Shown here: positions 63,883 through 64,000 of the stretch, in pieces
Layout: the number at the start of each line of letters is the position of its first letter
Numbering within the stretch: the first letter of the stretch is position 1
Assembly (NCBI RefSeq): GCF_917563925.1
Contig: NZ_CAKJTJ010000010.1
Span: forward strand, 44,850 to 108,849
Length of the DNA: 64,000 bases
Source of the DNA: Sutcliffiella rhizosphaerae
GTDB taxonomy: Bacteria; Bacillota; Bacilli; Bacillales; Bacillaceae_I
Reading direction: 5' to 3'
Notes under the pieces: generated by a model
The model's input: only the letters and a program-made list of their open reading frames with translations
What the model was told of the DNA's origin: nothing
Databases searched by the model: none
Program-made: the position numbers and the translations under genes

Positions 63883-64000
63883 GTGCGCCCGGCATGGGTG
63901 CAATCTATAGGGTGCAAGTCCCGAACTGTGAAGACAGAAGTAGCAGTTAGCTTAACGCAAGGGTGTCCATGGCGACGTGGAATCTGAAGGAAGCGGGCGG
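63883..64000 (+). mobile_element. 5' end of a group IIC intron (partial, cut by the window edge)
   Basis: GTGCGCCCGGCATGGGTG begins a group II intron. The following segments (GGGTGCAAGTCCC, GAAGTAGCAGTTAGC, TTAACGCAAGGGTGTCC, GAATCTGAAGGAAGC) closely resemble domain I of the class C intron of Oceanobacillus iheyensis as I remember it. It starts just after the csbA terminator, the usual landing site of this class. The reverse transcriptase and domains II-VI would lie past the window. Confidence 0.88.

Noticed and set aside
1..64000. rRNA or tRNA genes
   Set aside because: I saw no cloverleaf-like segments with the conserved T-loop and no rRNA signature sequences.

Overview
The window is a low-GC Firmicutes chromosome segment from the family Bacillaceae. 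Gene content and order follow the Bacillus subtilis chromosome closely: tagO, tagV, yvyE, degS, degU, degV-like, comFA, comFC, yvyF, flgM, flgN, flgK, flgL, yviE, fliW, csrA, hag, flaG, fliD, fliS, fliT, hpf, secA, prfB, yvjA, cccB, ftsE, ftsX, ctpB, minJ and csbA. Strong GGAGG ribosome sites, frequent TTG/GTG starts, sigma-D and sigma-B promoters and the catabolite-response elements fit this group. The genus (perhaps Sutcliffiella or a related alkali-tolerant Bacillus) is a guess.

Layout. 1-11100: surface polysaccharide and wall polymer genes (three family 2 glycosyltransferases, a Wzy/O-antigen-ligase-like membrane protein, GtaB, UDP-glucose dehydrogenase, a wall-anchored subtilisin with CWB2 repeats, TagO). 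11290-18650: TagV, YvyE, the DegS/DegU two-component system, a DegV-family protein and the ComFA/ComFC DNA-uptake genes. 18709-29554: late flagellar genes with the FliW-CsrA-Hag homeostasis module. 29827-45428: Hpf, SecA, prfB with its +1 frameshift, YvjA, cytochrome c-551, a Vpr-like protease, FtsEX with an M23 hydrolase, CtpB and MinJ. 45780-55654: cold-shock protein, DUF4256, a D-threonate-type catabolic operon with a PrpR-like regulator, DedA, a DUF1646 transporter, a large intergenic repeat block and an RpiR-type regulator. 55827-59725: gluconate operon. 60188-63845: RF3, a PilZ-like protein behind a sigma-D promoter, an ECF sigma factor with a membrane partner, and CsbA. The window ends inside the 5' part of a group IIC intron lying just after the csbA terminator.

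The most unusual feature is at hag. The flagellin reading frame is complete (24223-24996), but it is followed by the core of an ORF-less group I intron. After the intron comes a second copy of the flagellin C-terminal codons with its own stop (25322-25366), and only then the transcription terminator. The two copies encode the same last eight residues with six of eight codons changed. Spliced and unspliced mRNA should therefore both give flagellin with a proper C-terminus.

Other points worth checking: degS is split by a -1 frameshift exactly at an A AAA AAG heptamer. Three separate phased repeat blocks lie between genes (periods about 20, 21 and 51-52 bp). The PrpR-type regulator has lost the sigma-54 contact motif. 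Alternative RNA hairpins sit between flgL and yviE.
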